A DNA stretch of 64,000 bases from Pseudomonas sp. R4-35-07 (lineage in GTDB: Bacteria; Pseudomonadota; Gammaproteobacteria; Pseudomonadales; Pseudomonadaceae), in assembly GCF_003852235.1 (NCBI RefSeq), contig NZ_CP027732.1:4216001-4280000 (forward strand), in the 5' to 3' direction. A program made the translations under genes and the position numbers. The stretch's first letter is position 1, and each line of letters begins with the position of its first letter. The notes under the pieces were generated by a model. The model saw nothing but the letters and a program-made list of their open reading frames with translations, did no database searches and was not told where the DNA came from. This document shows positions 30,731 to 39,553 of the stretch, piece by piece.

Positions 30731-31732
30731 TCAAACCCAGCGCAACCGTCGAAACAACCACCATTGCCCCAGGGCCACGCAGACCATCAGCAGGCAGGCA
30801 ATCATGAATCCGTAGGGGCTGCTGGAAAACGGTATCCCCCCCACATTGATGCCCAGCAGGCCGGTCAAAAAACTCATCGGCAAGAAGATGCCGGTGATGA
30901 TTCCGAAACGGTACATCGTGCGGTTCATGCGCAGGCTCAAGCGCCGGTCTTCGGCCTCAAGCACAAGCCCCACGCGCTCTCTGGCCAATTCGAGCTCTTC
31001 CAGGTAACGGGTCAGGCTGTTGTGCAATTCGTTCCAGTAGTCGGCGTCGTCGTCACAAAACCACGCCAGTTTGATCCGCGTCAGCTGCGCGAAAATATCC
31101 CGTTGCGGCGCCAGAAAACGCTTGAGCCCGGCCGCTCGCCGACGGATCTGCAATACGCTGCCGTGCTCCGGGGTATACCGTTCGTCGGCATCGAGTTTTT
31201 CTTCCTCGGAATCGACGATTTCGGACAGCCCGGTGACCAGATCCTGCACTTTGTTGGTCAGGTACTGCGCCATATAAAGGATGAGTTCAGACGCAGTTCT
31301 TGGCCCCTTACCCTCGGCCAGTTGCACCAGCAGCTCATCGGTGGCGCGTAGCGGGCGCAAACGCAGGGAAATCACACGACTGGCAGCTGCGAAGATACGT
31401 ACCGAAACCATGTCCTCCGGTTCCGCGCCGGGGTTGAGATTGATCCCACGCAAAAACAGCAGCAGTTCGGCATCCGGCAACGGCAGCAGCCGTGGGCGGG
31501 TGTTTTCTTCCAGCAGGAGGTCACACGCAAATTCGCTCAAACCGCTGGATTTGCGCAGCCAGGTCTGGGTTTGAGGGTGGCTGCGGTCCCAATGCAGCCA
31601 CAGGCTTTCCTGAGGCTGCAGTTGCAACGCGTCAAGCTCAGTCCGGGCAATCGAACGCGCACCGCCTTTACCGTCCAGCACTAGGGCATGCACCAGCCCC
31701 CATTGCGCGTTTTCTTCCTCGAACATCCTCAC
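30731..31732 (-). CDS. cmaX: CorA/ZntB family divalent cation transporter CmaX
   Basis: 333 residues. A large cytoplasmic N-terminal domain (LWLHWDRSHPQTQTWLRKSS) and a long helix region lead to two C-terminal transmembrane helices (FGIITGIFLPMSFLTGLLGI; YGFMIACLLMVCVALGQWWL). The loop motif is GINVGG rather than the CorA GMN, as in ZntB-like proteins, so zinc or another divalent ion is likely. It precedes crfX by about 87 bp in the sigX neighbourhood. Direction of transport cannot be told from sequence. Confidence 0.9.
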   Translation of the reverse strand: MRMFEEENAQWGLVHALVLDGKGGARSIARTELDALQLQPQESLWLHWDRSHPQTQTWLRKSSGLSEFACDLLLEENTRPRLLPLPDAELLLFLRGINLNPGAEPEDMVSVRIFAAASRVISLRLRPLRATDELLVQLAEGKGPRTASELILYMAQYLTNKVQDLVTGLSEIVDSEEEKLDADERYTPEHGSVLQIRRRAAGLKRFLAPQRDIFAQLTRIKLAWFCDDDADYWNELHNSLTRYLEELELARERVGLVLEAEDRRLSLRMNRTMYRFGIITGIFLPMSFLTGLLGINVGGIPFSSSPYGFMIACLLMVCVALGQWWLFRRLRWV

Positions 31733-31750
31733 CCCTTTCGGCTACTGCGT

Positions 31751-32242
31751 TTATTCAGGCATTTTCAGTGGGCTGGGCGAGACGATCACACCGTTGTTAT
31801 CGGCATACACGTATTCGCCTGGGCGGAACGTCACGCCCGCAAAGGTCACCACCACGTTCAGGTCGCCAAGGCCGCGCTTGTCGGTTTTCATCGGATGAGA
31901 GGCCAGGGCCTGCACGCCCAGATCGGTCTGGGCAATCACATCGACGTCGCGGATGCACCCGTAGATCACCATGCCTTCCCAGCCATTTTTCGCGGCTTTT
32001 TCGGCGATCAGGTCACCCAGCAACGCACGCCGCAGCGAACCACCGCCATCGACTACCAACACCTTGCCGGTACCCGGCTGCTCGGCCTGTTCCTTGACCA
32101 GAGAGTTATCTTCGAAGCACTTGATGGTCACAATTTCGCCGCCGAAGGAATCTCGGCCACCGAAGTTGCTGAACATCGGCTCGACCACCTGTACCAGTTC
32201 CGGGTACGCGTCACACAGGTCGGGGGTCACGTAATGGTTCAT
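31751..32242 (-). CDS. RraA-like protein (RNase E inhibitor / HMG aldolase family)
   Basis: 163 residues of the RraA family: [20 protein letters not shown] at the start, then [20 protein letters not shown] and [20 protein letters not shown] with the conserved CIRD. The family includes RNase E activity regulators and metal-dependent 4-hydroxy-4-methyl-2-oxoglutarate aldolases. The core [11 protein letters not shown] and RD residues do not separate the two roles. I chose ATG 32242 with AGGAG upstream; an in-frame extension lacks a ribosome site. It lies 18 bp upstream of cmaX, which suggests cotranscription. Confidence 0.88.
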   Translation of the reverse strand: MNHYVTPDLCDAYPELVQVVEPMFSNFGGRDSFGGEIVTIKCFEDNSLVKEQAEQPGTGKVLVVDGGGSLRRALLGDLIAEKAAKNGWEGMVIYGCIRDVDVIAQTDLGVQALASHPMKTDKRGLGDLNVVVTFAGVTFRPGEYVYADNNGVIVSPSPLKMPE

Positions 32243-32472
32243 CGAGAAACTCCTGTCGTCAAAAATGAGGTCGGACATCCCAGGGTGTACATCAGAAAAA
32301 CGTCTTGCAACAGGCATTCTTTAAGGACGTGGCCGCGAGTGCCAGCCATGATCAGACTCACCTGCGCGTAACGCAACGGCCGTTACGCGACTGAATATGA
32401 CCAGAAGCGCCTGAGGCGTCATATCTTAGCCGCAACCACACAAGAGTGAAACGCCCTCGGTAGAGCGCTTCG

Positions 32473-33462
32473 TCAAACGACCGCAGCCACCTCGGGCCGG
32501 GTGCCGAACACAGGTGTCAACGGGTCTTTCAACCAACGTTCCACCAACGGCCACACTTGAGCCTGTGCCGCTTTGCTGACTAGCATTTGTACATGCCCGA
32601 AATCATCGGTAAAACCCTGCCGACGCCCCAGACACAGGTATTGGCGATGTTCGCTGCCGACTTGCTCAAACAGCTTGCGACACGCCCAGTCCGGGTCTTG
32701 CCGGTCGCCCGCCGCGCTGACCGCCAACAGCGGCACGTCAACCTCTGCCAGGCCTTTCCACCAATCGCGCTCGGCGTCGCCAAAGCGGCCGAACAGGCCA
32801 TTCCAACGCATCGCTTCGATTAGCACGCCGGCCGGTTCATCCTCGGGCCCGCGTTTGAATCGTGGGCTGGACACTTGGGCAAGACGCTTCAAGATAAATC
32901 GACCGCCCCATTCCACCGGTGGAATTTTCAACGGCCAATACGTGCGGCTGACCTGGCAACCAAAGATCGCCACCGAAGCCACCCACTGTGCGCCCAGGTA
33001 TTGCCCGCCCAGCGCGGCAACCAACGTGGTGGCGCCGAGGGAATGCCCGATCCAGTGCGCAGCCTGCCCGCTTTGCTCGTGCACAAACGCACCAATGGCC
33101 GGCAAATCGTAACGCGCGTAATCGGCGACACGGTTGCGGGCGTAGTCGTGGTTGCGCTTGGACAGGCCATGGCCGCGCATTTCCGGGATCCATACATCAA
33201 ACCCCTGGCGTGCCAAGTGAGCCCCCAGACCGATGCCCTTGGGCGAATACCAGAAGCGCCGATTGGAAAAACTGCCGTGCAAGAAAATAACCGGCGTGCC
33301 CCGGTTTTCCGGGACATCGGCCAGGCCCAGACGGGTAACCGCCAGTTCGACGGTACCGTCGGGGCTGTTACCGGGCTTGAGGCGGTACACATCTTCACTC
33401 AGGTCGCCACGACGTTCAGCGCTGATCAAGGCGACGGGAAACAGGTTGCTGCTGCTTTGCAT
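32473..33462 (-). CDS. Alpha/beta hydrolase family protein
   Basis: About 329 residues with the alpha/beta hydrolase fold: oxyanion-region VIFLHGSFSNRRFW, VWIPEMRGHGLSKRNHDYAR, the nucleophile elbow WIGHSLGATTLVAA (GHSLG) and a late catalytic His in DFGHVQMLVS. An Asp in SAAGDRQDPD completes the likely triad. No signal peptide. Start ATG 33462 has only a weak AAGAAG site; an in-frame GTG lies 15 bp upstream. An esterase or lipase role is plausible, substrate unknown. It is separated from ppsA by a terminator, so it is a unit of its own. Confidence 0.82.
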   Translation of the reverse strand: MQSSSNLFPVALISAERRGDLSEDVYRLKPGNSPDGTVELAVTRLGLADVPENRGTPVIFLHGSFSNRRFWYSPKGIGLGAHLARQGFDVWIPEMRGHGLSKRNHDYARNRVADYARYDLPAIGAFVHEQSGQAAHWIGHSLGATTLVAALGGQYLGAQWVASVAIFGCQVSRTYWPLKIPPVEWGGRFILKRLAQVSSPRFKRGPEDEPAGVLIEAMRWNGLFGRFGDAERDWWKGLAEVDVPLLAVSAAGDRQDPDWACRKLFEQVGSEHRQYLCLGRRQGFTDDFGHVQMLVSKAAQAQVWPLVERWLKDPLTPVFGTRPEVAAVV

Positions 33463-33475
33463 AATCTTCTTGCAC

Positions 33476-33509
33476 AAAAAAGGGCGGCGTCCGGTAGGAG
33501 TTCCGCCCT
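33476..33509 (-). terminator. Intrinsic terminator downstream of ppsA
   Basis: Read on the minus strand: AGGGCGG, a 15-nt loop, CCGCCCT, then a T-run. It would stop ppsA transcripts before the hydrolase gene. Confidence 0.75.
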
Positions 33510-33522
33510 GTACAGATAAGAA

Positions 33523-33551
33523 TGCCGGTCACCCTCAACGGGTGACCGGCA
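33523..33551. other. Strong hairpin 3' of ppsA
   Basis: GCCGGTCACC (33524-33533) and GGTGACCGGC (33541-33550), loop CTCAACG, closed by T-A. It lacks a clear T-run, so it may protect the ppsA 3' end while the next hairpin terminates. Confidence 0.6.
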
Positions 33552-33568
33552 CTTTTGACGTAGCGACG

Positions 33569-35944
33569 TTAAGCGGGCGCTTGGCCTTCGGCGAGGAAGA
33601 ACCAGGTTTCCAGCACGGAGTCGGGGTTCAGCGAGACGCTTTCGATGCCCTGTTCCATCAGCCACTTGGCCAAGTCAGGGTGATCGGAAGGGCCCTGACC
33701 GCAGATACCGATGTACTTGCCGGCCTTGTTACACGCCTGGATGGCGTTGGCCAGCAGCTTCTTGACCGCAGGATTTCGCTCGTCGAACAGGTGAGCGATG
33801 ATCCCGGAGTCGCGGTCCAGGCCCAGGGTCAGCTGGGTCAGGTCGTTGGAGCCGATGGAGAAACCGTCGAAGAACTCCAGGAACTCCTCGGCCAGAATGG
33901 CGTTGGACGGCAGCTCGCACATCATGATGACCCGCAGGCCGTTCTCGCCGCGCGTCAAACCGTTTTCAGCCAGCAGGTCGACCACCTGGCTCGCCTCGCC
34001 CAGGGTGCGCACGAACGGCACCATGATTTCGACGTTGGTCAGCCCCATTTCGTTGCGCACACGCTTGAGGGCGCGGCATTCGAGTTCGAAGCAGTCACGG
34101 AACGCTTCGCTGATATAACGCGAGGCGCCACGGAAGCCCAGCATCGGGTTTTCTTCTTCCGGCTCGTAGAGCTTGCCGCCGATCAGGTTCGCGTATTCGT
34201 TGGACTTGAAGTCCGACAGGCGCACGATGACTTTTTTCGGGTAGAACGCCGCCGCCAGGGTGCTGATGCCTTCCACCAGCTTCTCGACATAGAAGCCCAC
34301 CGGGTCGTTGTAGCCGGCGATGCGCTTGTCGACGCTCTCCTTGATGTCCAGCGGCAGGCCGTCGTAGTTCAACAGGGCCTTGGGGTGCACGCCGATCATA
34401 CGGTTGATGATGAACTCCAGGCGGGCCAGGCCCACACCGGCGTTCGGCAACTGCGCGAAGTCAAAGGCGCGGTCCGGGTTGCCGACGTTCATCATGATCT
34501 TGAACGGCAGGTCCGGCATGGCGTCGATGGAGTTCTGCTTGATGTCGAAGCCCAGCTCGCCTTCGAAGATGAAACCGGTGTCGCCTTCGGCGCAGGACAC
34601 GGTCACACCCTGGCCATCTTTCAACAGCTGGGTGGCGTTGCCGCAACCGACGACCGCAGGAATGCCCAGCTCACGGGCGATAATCGCCGCGTGGCACGTA
34701 CGCCCGCCACGGTTGGTGACGATGGCGCTGGCGCGTTTCATCACCGGTTCCCAGTCCGGGTCGGTCATATCGGAGACCAGCACGTCGCCCGGCTGGACTT
34801 TGTCCATCTCGGACACGTCCTTGATGATGCGTACCTTGCCGGCGCCGATGCGCTGGCCAATGGCGCGGCCTTCCACCAGCACGGTGCCGGTTTCTTTCAG
34901 CAGGTAGCGTTCCATGACGTTGGCCGACGTGCGGCTCTTAACGGTCTCGGGACGGGCCTGCACGATGTACAGCTTGCCGTCGTCACCGTCTTTGGCCCAT
35001 TCGATGTCCATCGGGCACTTGTAGTGCTTCTCGATGATCATCGCTTGCTTGGCCAATTCGCTGACTTCAGCGTCGGAGAGGCAGAAACGCGCGCGCTCGG
35101 CCTTGTCGACGTCCACTGTTTTAACGGAACGACCGGCCTTGGCCTCGTCGCCGTAGATCATCTTGATCGCCTTGCTGCCCAGGTTGCGGCGTAGGATGGC
35201 CGGGCGGCCGGCCTCAAGGGTGTGCTTGTGCACGTAGAATTCATCCGGATTCACCGCGCCTTGTACGACGGTTTCGCCCAGGCCGTAGGCGCCGGTGATG
35301 AATACCACGTCACGGAAGCCCGATTCGGTATCGAGGGTGAACATCACGCCGGCGGTGCCGGTTTCCGAACGCACCATGCGCTGCACACCGGCAGACAAGG
35401 CCACCAGCTTGTGGTCGAAACCCTGGTGCACGCGGTAGGAAATGGCGCGGTCGTTGAACAGCGAGGCAAACACTTCCTTGGCCGCGCGGATCACGTTCTC
35501 CACGCCGCGGATGTTGAGGAAGGTCTCTTGCTGACCGGCGAACGAGGCGTCCGGCAAGTCTTCGGCGGTGGCCGAGGAGCGCACGGCGACGGCCATATCC
35601 GGGTTACCGGCGGACAAGGTGGCGAAGGCGGTGCGGATCTCTTCGTTGAGCTTCTCGGGGAACTCGGCATCCATGATCCATTGTCGGATCTGGCTGCCGG
35701 TTTTGGCCAGGGCGTTGACGTCATCGACGTCCAGGGCGTCCAGCGCGGCGTGGATCTGGGCATTGAGGCCGCTCAGCTCGAGGAAATCACGGTAAGCCTG
35801 GGCCGTGGTGGCAAAACCACCCGGCACCGAGACACCGGCGCCTGCAAGATTACTGATCATCTCGCCGAGGGATGCGTTCTTGCCCCCCACATGCTCTACA
35901 TCATGGACGCCGAGCTTATCGAGGGAAACTACGTACTCTACCAA
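33569..35944 (-). CDS. ppsA: Phosphoenolpyruvate synthase
   Basis: 791 residues. It makes PEP from pyruvate and ATP at the start of gluconeogenesis. An N-terminal nucleotide-binding domain ([31 protein letters not shown]) is followed by the swivelling domain with catalytic His418 in [15 protein letters not shown] and a PEP-binding TIM barrel ([32 protein letters not shown]). Length and order are those of PpsA. The divergent gene encodes its regulator PpsR, 178 bp away, so the shared spacer must hold both promoters. Confidence 0.97.
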   Translation of the reverse strand: MVEYVVSLDKLGVHDVEHVGGKNASLGEMISNLAGAGVSVPGGFATTAQAYRDFLELSGLNAQIHAALDALDVDDVNALAKTGSQIRQWIMDAEFPEKLNEEIRTAFATLSAGNPDMAVAVRSSATAEDLPDASFAGQQETFLNIRGVENVIRAAKEVFASLFNDRAISYRVHQGFDHKLVALSAGVQRMVRSETGTAGVMFTLDTESGFRDVVFITGAYGLGETVVQGAVNPDEFYVHKHTLEAGRPAILRRNLGSKAIKMIYGDEAKAGRSVKTVDVDKAERARFCLSDAEVSELAKQAMIIEKHYKCPMDIEWAKDGDDGKLYIVQARPETVKSRTSANVMERYLLKETGTVLVEGRAIGQRIGAGKVRIIKDVSEMDKVQPGDVLVSDMTDPDWEPVMKRASAIVTNRGGRTCHAAIIARELGIPAVVGCGNATQLLKDGQGVTVSCAEGDTGFIFEGELGFDIKQNSIDAMPDLPFKIMMNVGNPDRAFDFAQLPNAGVGLARLEFIINRMIGVHPKALLNYDGLPLDIKESVDKRIAGYNDPVGFYVEKLVEGISTLAAAFYPKKVIVRLSDFKSNEYANLIGGKLYEPEEENPMLGFRGASRYISEAFRDCFELECRALKRVRNEMGLTNVEIMVPFVRTLGEASQVVDLLAENGLTRGENGLRVIMMCELPSNAILAEEFLEFFDGFSIGSNDLTQLTLGLDRDSGIIAHLFDERNPAVKKLLANAIQACNKAGKYIGICGQGPSDHPDLAKWLMEQGIESVSLNPDSVLETWFFLAEGQAPA

Positions 35945-36122
35945 GGTGATCTCTCCACTTTCTGTGTTGGAAAAGCTCAGGACGCGGCTTGCTCAGTAGG
36001 AGCGAACGCCAGCGCTTGTGGCCTGGACCTGGAAAATAAGTGAGAATGCGGCCCACTGCGGGACGGCAAAATCGCGCCTATCATATCCAAGATTCGCCAT
36101 CAGCTTAAGGCCCAGGGCTCAA

Positions 36123-36941
36123 ATGAAACGATCTGCTTTCTTTATTTCCGATGGCACCGGCATCACGGCCGAAACACTGGGCCAGAGCCTGCTCGCGCAG
36201 TTCGAAAACATTACCTTCGCCAAATTCACACGGCCTTATATAGACAGCGTGGACAAAGCGCGGGCCATGGTACAACAAATCAATCTGGCGGCTGAAAAAG
36301 ACGGCTTTCGCCCGATCATTTTCGACACCATCGTCAATCAAGACATTCGTGAGATTCTCGCAACGTCGAATGGTTTCATGATCGACATCTTCTCCACGTT
36401 CCTGGCGCCATTGGAACAGGAGCTGAGCGAACATTCCTCTTACTCCGTCGGAAAGTCCCATTCCATTGGGCATAACTCCAACTATATGGAGCGGATCGAG
36501 GCGGTGAACTTCGCCCTCGACAACGATGACGGCGCCCGCACGCACTACTACGACAAGGCCGACCTGATCCTGGTCGGCGTGTCGCGCTGCGGCAAGACAC
36601 CCACCTGCCTGTACATGGCCATGCAATTCGGTATCCGCGCGGCCAACTACCCGCTGACCGAAGACGACATGGAACACCTGACGCTGCCAGCCGCGCTGCG
36701 TGCGCATTCGCACAAGCTGTTCGGGCTGACCATCGACCCGGACCGGCTGACCGCCATCCGCAACGAACGCAAACCCAACAGCCGCTATTCCAGCTACGCC
36801 CAATGCGAATTTGAAGTGCGTGAAGTGGAAAATCTGTTCCGTCGCGAGAATATTGCGCACATCAATTCCACGCATTTTTCGGTGGAAGAGATTTCAGCGA
36901 AGATTCTGGTGGAGAAAGGTGTGGAGCGGCGGTTCAAGTAG
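36123..36941 (+). CDS. ppsR: PEP synthetase regulatory protein (kinase/pyrophosphorylase)
   Basis: 272 residues of the DUF299 family. It opens [20 protein letters not shown] and has the P-loop GVSRCGKT at 152-159, then [20 protein letters not shown]. These enzymes inactivate PpsA with ADP by phosphorylating a threonine near the catalytic His and reactivate it by phosphorolysis. The threonine candidate in PpsA is the one in GGRTCH. ATG 36123 is the family start; the longer open frame adds an unrelated stretch. It is divergent from ppsA. Confidence 0.95.
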   Translation: MKRSAFFISDGTGITAETLGQSLLAQFENITFAKFTRPYIDSVDKARAMVQQINLAAEKDGFRPIIFDTIVNQDIREILATSNGFMIDIFSTFLAPLEQELSEHSSYSVGKSHSIGHNSNYMERIEAVNFALDNDDGARTHYYDKADLILVGVSRCGKTPTCLYMAMQFGIRAANYPLTEDDMEHLTLPAALRAHSHKLFGLTIDPDRLTAIRNERKPNSRYSSYAQCEFEVREVENLFRRENIAHINSTHFSVEEISAKILVEKGVERRFK

Positions 36942-36944
36942 CCT

Positions 36945-37033
36945 TGGGGAGGTTTGCTCCTGACGGAGGTGTGTCAGTTGGCGAATTAACCGGCTGATCC
37001 AGCGCCATCGGGGGCAAGCCCCCTCCCACATTT
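36945..37033. repeat. Decayed REPIN between ppsR and the MocR regulator
   Basis: The right arm (GGGGGCAAGCCCCCTCCCAC) is intact; the left arm (GGGGAGGTTTGCTCCTGACGG) has several changes. It lies between convergent genes. Confidence 0.75.
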
Positions 37034-37051
37034 GGCCGGTGTACATCAGGT

Positions 37052-38479
37052 CTACAGGTGAAACCTGCCGCCACCCTGGCCCAGCGCGGTCGCCAGCGCA
37101 TCGAAGCCCTCGCGCAACAGCTGATCATCCCCCGACGTATTACAGATACTCGCCCGGATGAACTGCGGCACCGCCGTCTGCCCCACCGCAAACGCCTCGG
37201 CGGTTGCGATCAGGTAATTGTTCTGCTTGAGCTCCGCCTCGATTTCCGACGCGCGCCAAGGTTCAGGCACTTCGATCCAAAAGTGTGGGCTGTTAAGGTG
37301 AGTGCGGTAGGCCAGCCCATTCAGTAAGCCTTCGACCAACGCCTTGCGCCGGCTGATCTCGTTGATCTGCTGGCGCAGCAGGTATTCGGCCGTGCCGTTT
37401 TCGATCCACTGGGTCGCCAACTCCAGGGTCACCGGGGTGGCCATCCAGCAGGTCGAACGCAACGCCGCCGAAACCCGACTGACCAGCGCCGGTGGCGCAT
37501 GCACATACCCGACTCGCAGCCCAGCCGACACCGCTTTGCTCAGGCTGCTGATCAAAATCGTCCGCTCGGGCGCAAAGGCGCTCAACGGTGGCGGGCGGTC
37601 TTCCACCAAAACGCCATGGGCCTCGTCCTCGAGAATCAGCAGATTGTGTTCGCGACAGACTTTGACCAACGCCTCCCGGCGCGCCACCGATAACACCGCC
37701 GTCGTAGGATTCTGGATGGTCGGTGTGCAGTAGAGCGCCGAAACTCGGTGATTACGACAGACTTCATCCAATGCGCCCGGCAACACACCTTCTTCATCCA
37801 TTTCCAGCCCGATCAGCCGCACACCCAGCATGCGCGCGGCGGTGATCAGCCCTGGGTAAGTCAGTTGCTCGGTGACCACCGTGTCGCCGGCGCGCAGCAA
37901 CGCCATCATCGCGCAGAGAAGACCGTGCTGGCCGCCATTGACGCAGATGACCTGCTCGGGAATCGGATGGAAGTCGCGCTGCACCAGCCATTGCGCACCG
38001 GCCTCACGGTAGCGCGGCAGGCCTGCATCCGGGGTGTAGGCGCTGATGTCCTGGAGGAATTTGCCGTTGGTCGACAGGGTCTGAAAGCTCTGGGCCAGGA
38101 ACACCGTTTCCTGCCCGGGAATATGCATGTTGCGGCTCATATCGAAGTACTGGCGTGGCTCCTCGCTGAAATTGCGAAAGCCTTCATCACGCTGGCGCTC
38201 CATCCCACGCTTGCGCACGAATGTGCCGTCACCCACACGCGCCACTACCAACCCTAGCCGCTCCAGCTCACCGTAGGCCCGGCTGATGGTGCCGATGGTG
38301 ACACCCAGATTGTCGGAAAGCACCCGATGGGGCGGCAGTTTTCTTCCCGGTTCAATCGTGCCTTCGAGGATGCCCCTTTCCATGACATCGGACAGGCGCT
38401 TGTACTTCACGCCCTGACCGTTGGACAACCCCTCACGCATAATTGACACCATGTCAATATTTGTTTTGACAGTCATCAT
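37052..38479 (-). CDS. MocR-type transcriptional regulator (GntR helix-turn-helix fused to aminotransferase fold)
   Basis: 475 residues. Residues about 20-90 form a GntR winged helix (GTIEPGRKLPPHRVLSDNLG, then TIGTISRAYGELERLGLV). Residues about 120-470 are a fold-type I aminotransferase domain with the PLP lysine at Lys315 (SSLSKAVSAGLRVGYV). MocR proteins sense amino acids or related compounds as PLP adducts and usually control a neighbouring gene. This one is divergent from the exporter/JAMM operon, so it probably reports cysteine, serine or a derivative there. The start could be either of two adjacent ATGs. Confidence 0.9.
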   Translation of the reverse strand: MMTVKTNIDMVSIMREGLSNGQGVKYKRLSDVMERGILEGTIEPGRKLPPHRVLSDNLGVTIGTISRAYGELERLGLVVARVGDGTFVRKRGMERQRDEGFRNFSEEPRQYFDMSRNMHIPGQETVFLAQSFQTLSTNGKFLQDISAYTPDAGLPRYREAGAQWLVQRDFHPIPEQVICVNGGQHGLLCAMMALLRAGDTVVTEQLTYPGLITAARMLGVRLIGLEMDEEGVLPGALDEVCRNHRVSALYCTPTIQNPTTAVLSVARREALVKVCREHNLLILEDEAHGVLVEDRPPPLSAFAPERTILISSLSKAVSAGLRVGYVHAPPALVSRVSAALRSTCWMATPVTLELATQWIENGTAEYLLRQQINEISRRKALVEGLLNGLAYRTHLNSPHFWIEVPEPWRASEIEAELKQNNYLIATAEAFAVGQTAVPQFIRASICNTSGDDQLLREGFDALATALGQGGGRFHL

Positions 38480-38504
38480 TCGCCCTAATAGTGTGCTTTT
38501 GCGG

Positions 38505-38555
38505 GTTCAATCACCGGATTGAATCACTTATAACAAGTTCAATATAGAGTTCAAT
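38505..38555. promoter_or_regulatory. Repeated GTTCAAT boxes, candidate MocR operator
   Basis: GTTCAAT occurs at 38505, 38537 and 38549 in the same orientation. The first also forms an inverted repeat TTCAATC-ACCG-GATTGAA (38506-38523). All lie in the 100-bp spacer between the MocR regulator and the divergent operon. MocR sites in known cases combine direct and inverted repeats, which fits. Confidence 0.6.
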
Positions 38556-38579
38556 TCCGGCTCAGGGAAGCAATAAACG

Positions 38580-39530
38580 ATGCCAATGTCCGCCGTTCTT
38601 GAAAACACTGCAAAAACCAAAACCCGGAAACAGTGGCTGGCCGGCCTGATCACGAGCGTCATGTTCCTGATCGTGTGCCTGAGCTGGGGCACCACCTGGC
38701 TGGGCATCAAGATCGCAGTGGAAAGCGTGCCGCCACTGACCTCAGCGGGCCTGCGCTTCCTGATCGCCTTCCCGTTGTTCCTGTGTTTTGCCATGGTGCG
38801 CCGCGAGCCAATCCTGTTTCCGCGCGAAAGCCGCTGGTTCTTCGTGTTCGTGACCCTGTCCTACTTCAGCATTCCCTATTACCTGCTCAACTACGGCGAG
38901 ATGCATGTCTCGTCCGGCCTGACCGCCCTGCTGTTCAGCTGCATGCCGGTGTTCATCCTGATCTTCTCCGCGCTGTTCCTGCGTGAGCGCATCTACCTCT
39001 CCCAGGTGGTCGGCATCGGCATCGGGTTCGCCAGCCTCTACATGATCATCAAGAGCCAGGGCCTGCACCTGGACCACGCCGAGTTTTTCGGCGTATTGGC
39101 GATTCTGACCGCCGCGATCATGCACGCGTTGTGCTACGTGATTACCAAGCAAAAAGGCAGCGCCATCAGTGTCATCACCTACAACACCCTGCCCATCGGC
39201 ATTGCCGGGCTGATGCTGTTCGTGGCAGGCCTGTGGTTCGAGACCCCAACCTTCGACGACATCACCCTGCGCTCCTGGAGCGCGCTGTTCTACCTCGGGC
39301 TGGTGGCGTCGGTGGGCGGCTTCATTGTGTACTTCATGCTGCTCAAGCGCCTGAGCCCGATCATCTTGTCCTTCGTGTTCATCATTTTTCCGGTATTCGC
39401 GGTGATCATCGGCGCCTGGTACGAAGGCGTGGAAATTTCCCGTGACCTGATGCTGTACTCGGCGATCCTGCTGGGCGGTTTTGCGATCACCAAGTTGCCC
39501 ATTGAAAAACTGCTGGCGAAGAAAAATTGA
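38580..39530 (+). CDS. EamA/DMT superfamily exporter
   Basis: 316 residues with ten hydrophobic helices in two EamA repeats (SVMFLIVCLSWGTTWLGIKI; PPLTSAGLRFLIAFPLFLCF; LTALLFSCMPVFILIFSALF; LILSF-type end). E. coli EamA (YdeD) exports O-acetylserine and cysteine, and this gene heads an operon with serine acetyltransferase and cysteine-synthase homologues, so a related thiol or serine-derivative export is the natural guess. GGGAAG lies about 10 bp before ATG 38580; ATG 38586 is an alternative. The next gene starts 23 bp after the stop. Confidence 0.88.
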   Translation: MPMSAVLENTAKTKTRKQWLAGLITSVMFLIVCLSWGTTWLGIKIAVESVPPLTSAGLRFLIAFPLFLCFAMVRREPILFPRESRWFFVFVTLSYFSIPYYLLNYGEMHVSSGLTALLFSCMPVFILIFSALFLRERIYLSQVVGIGIGFASLYMIIKSQGLHLDHAEFFGVLAILTAAIMHALCYVITKQKGSAISVITYNTLPIGIAGLMLFVAGLWFETPTFDDITLRSWSALFYLGLVASVGGFIVYFMLLKRLSPIILSFVFIIFPVFAVIIGAWYEGVEISRDLMLYSAILLGGFAITKLPIEKLLAKKN

Positions 39531-39553
39531 CCCTCAACCCAAGCGAGAGAAAC

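Noticed and set aside
33233..35194. Long plus-strand frame opposite ppsA
   Set aside because: Runs from the hydrolase into ppsA in antisense. It has no conserved motif, while both minus-strand genes are textbook.
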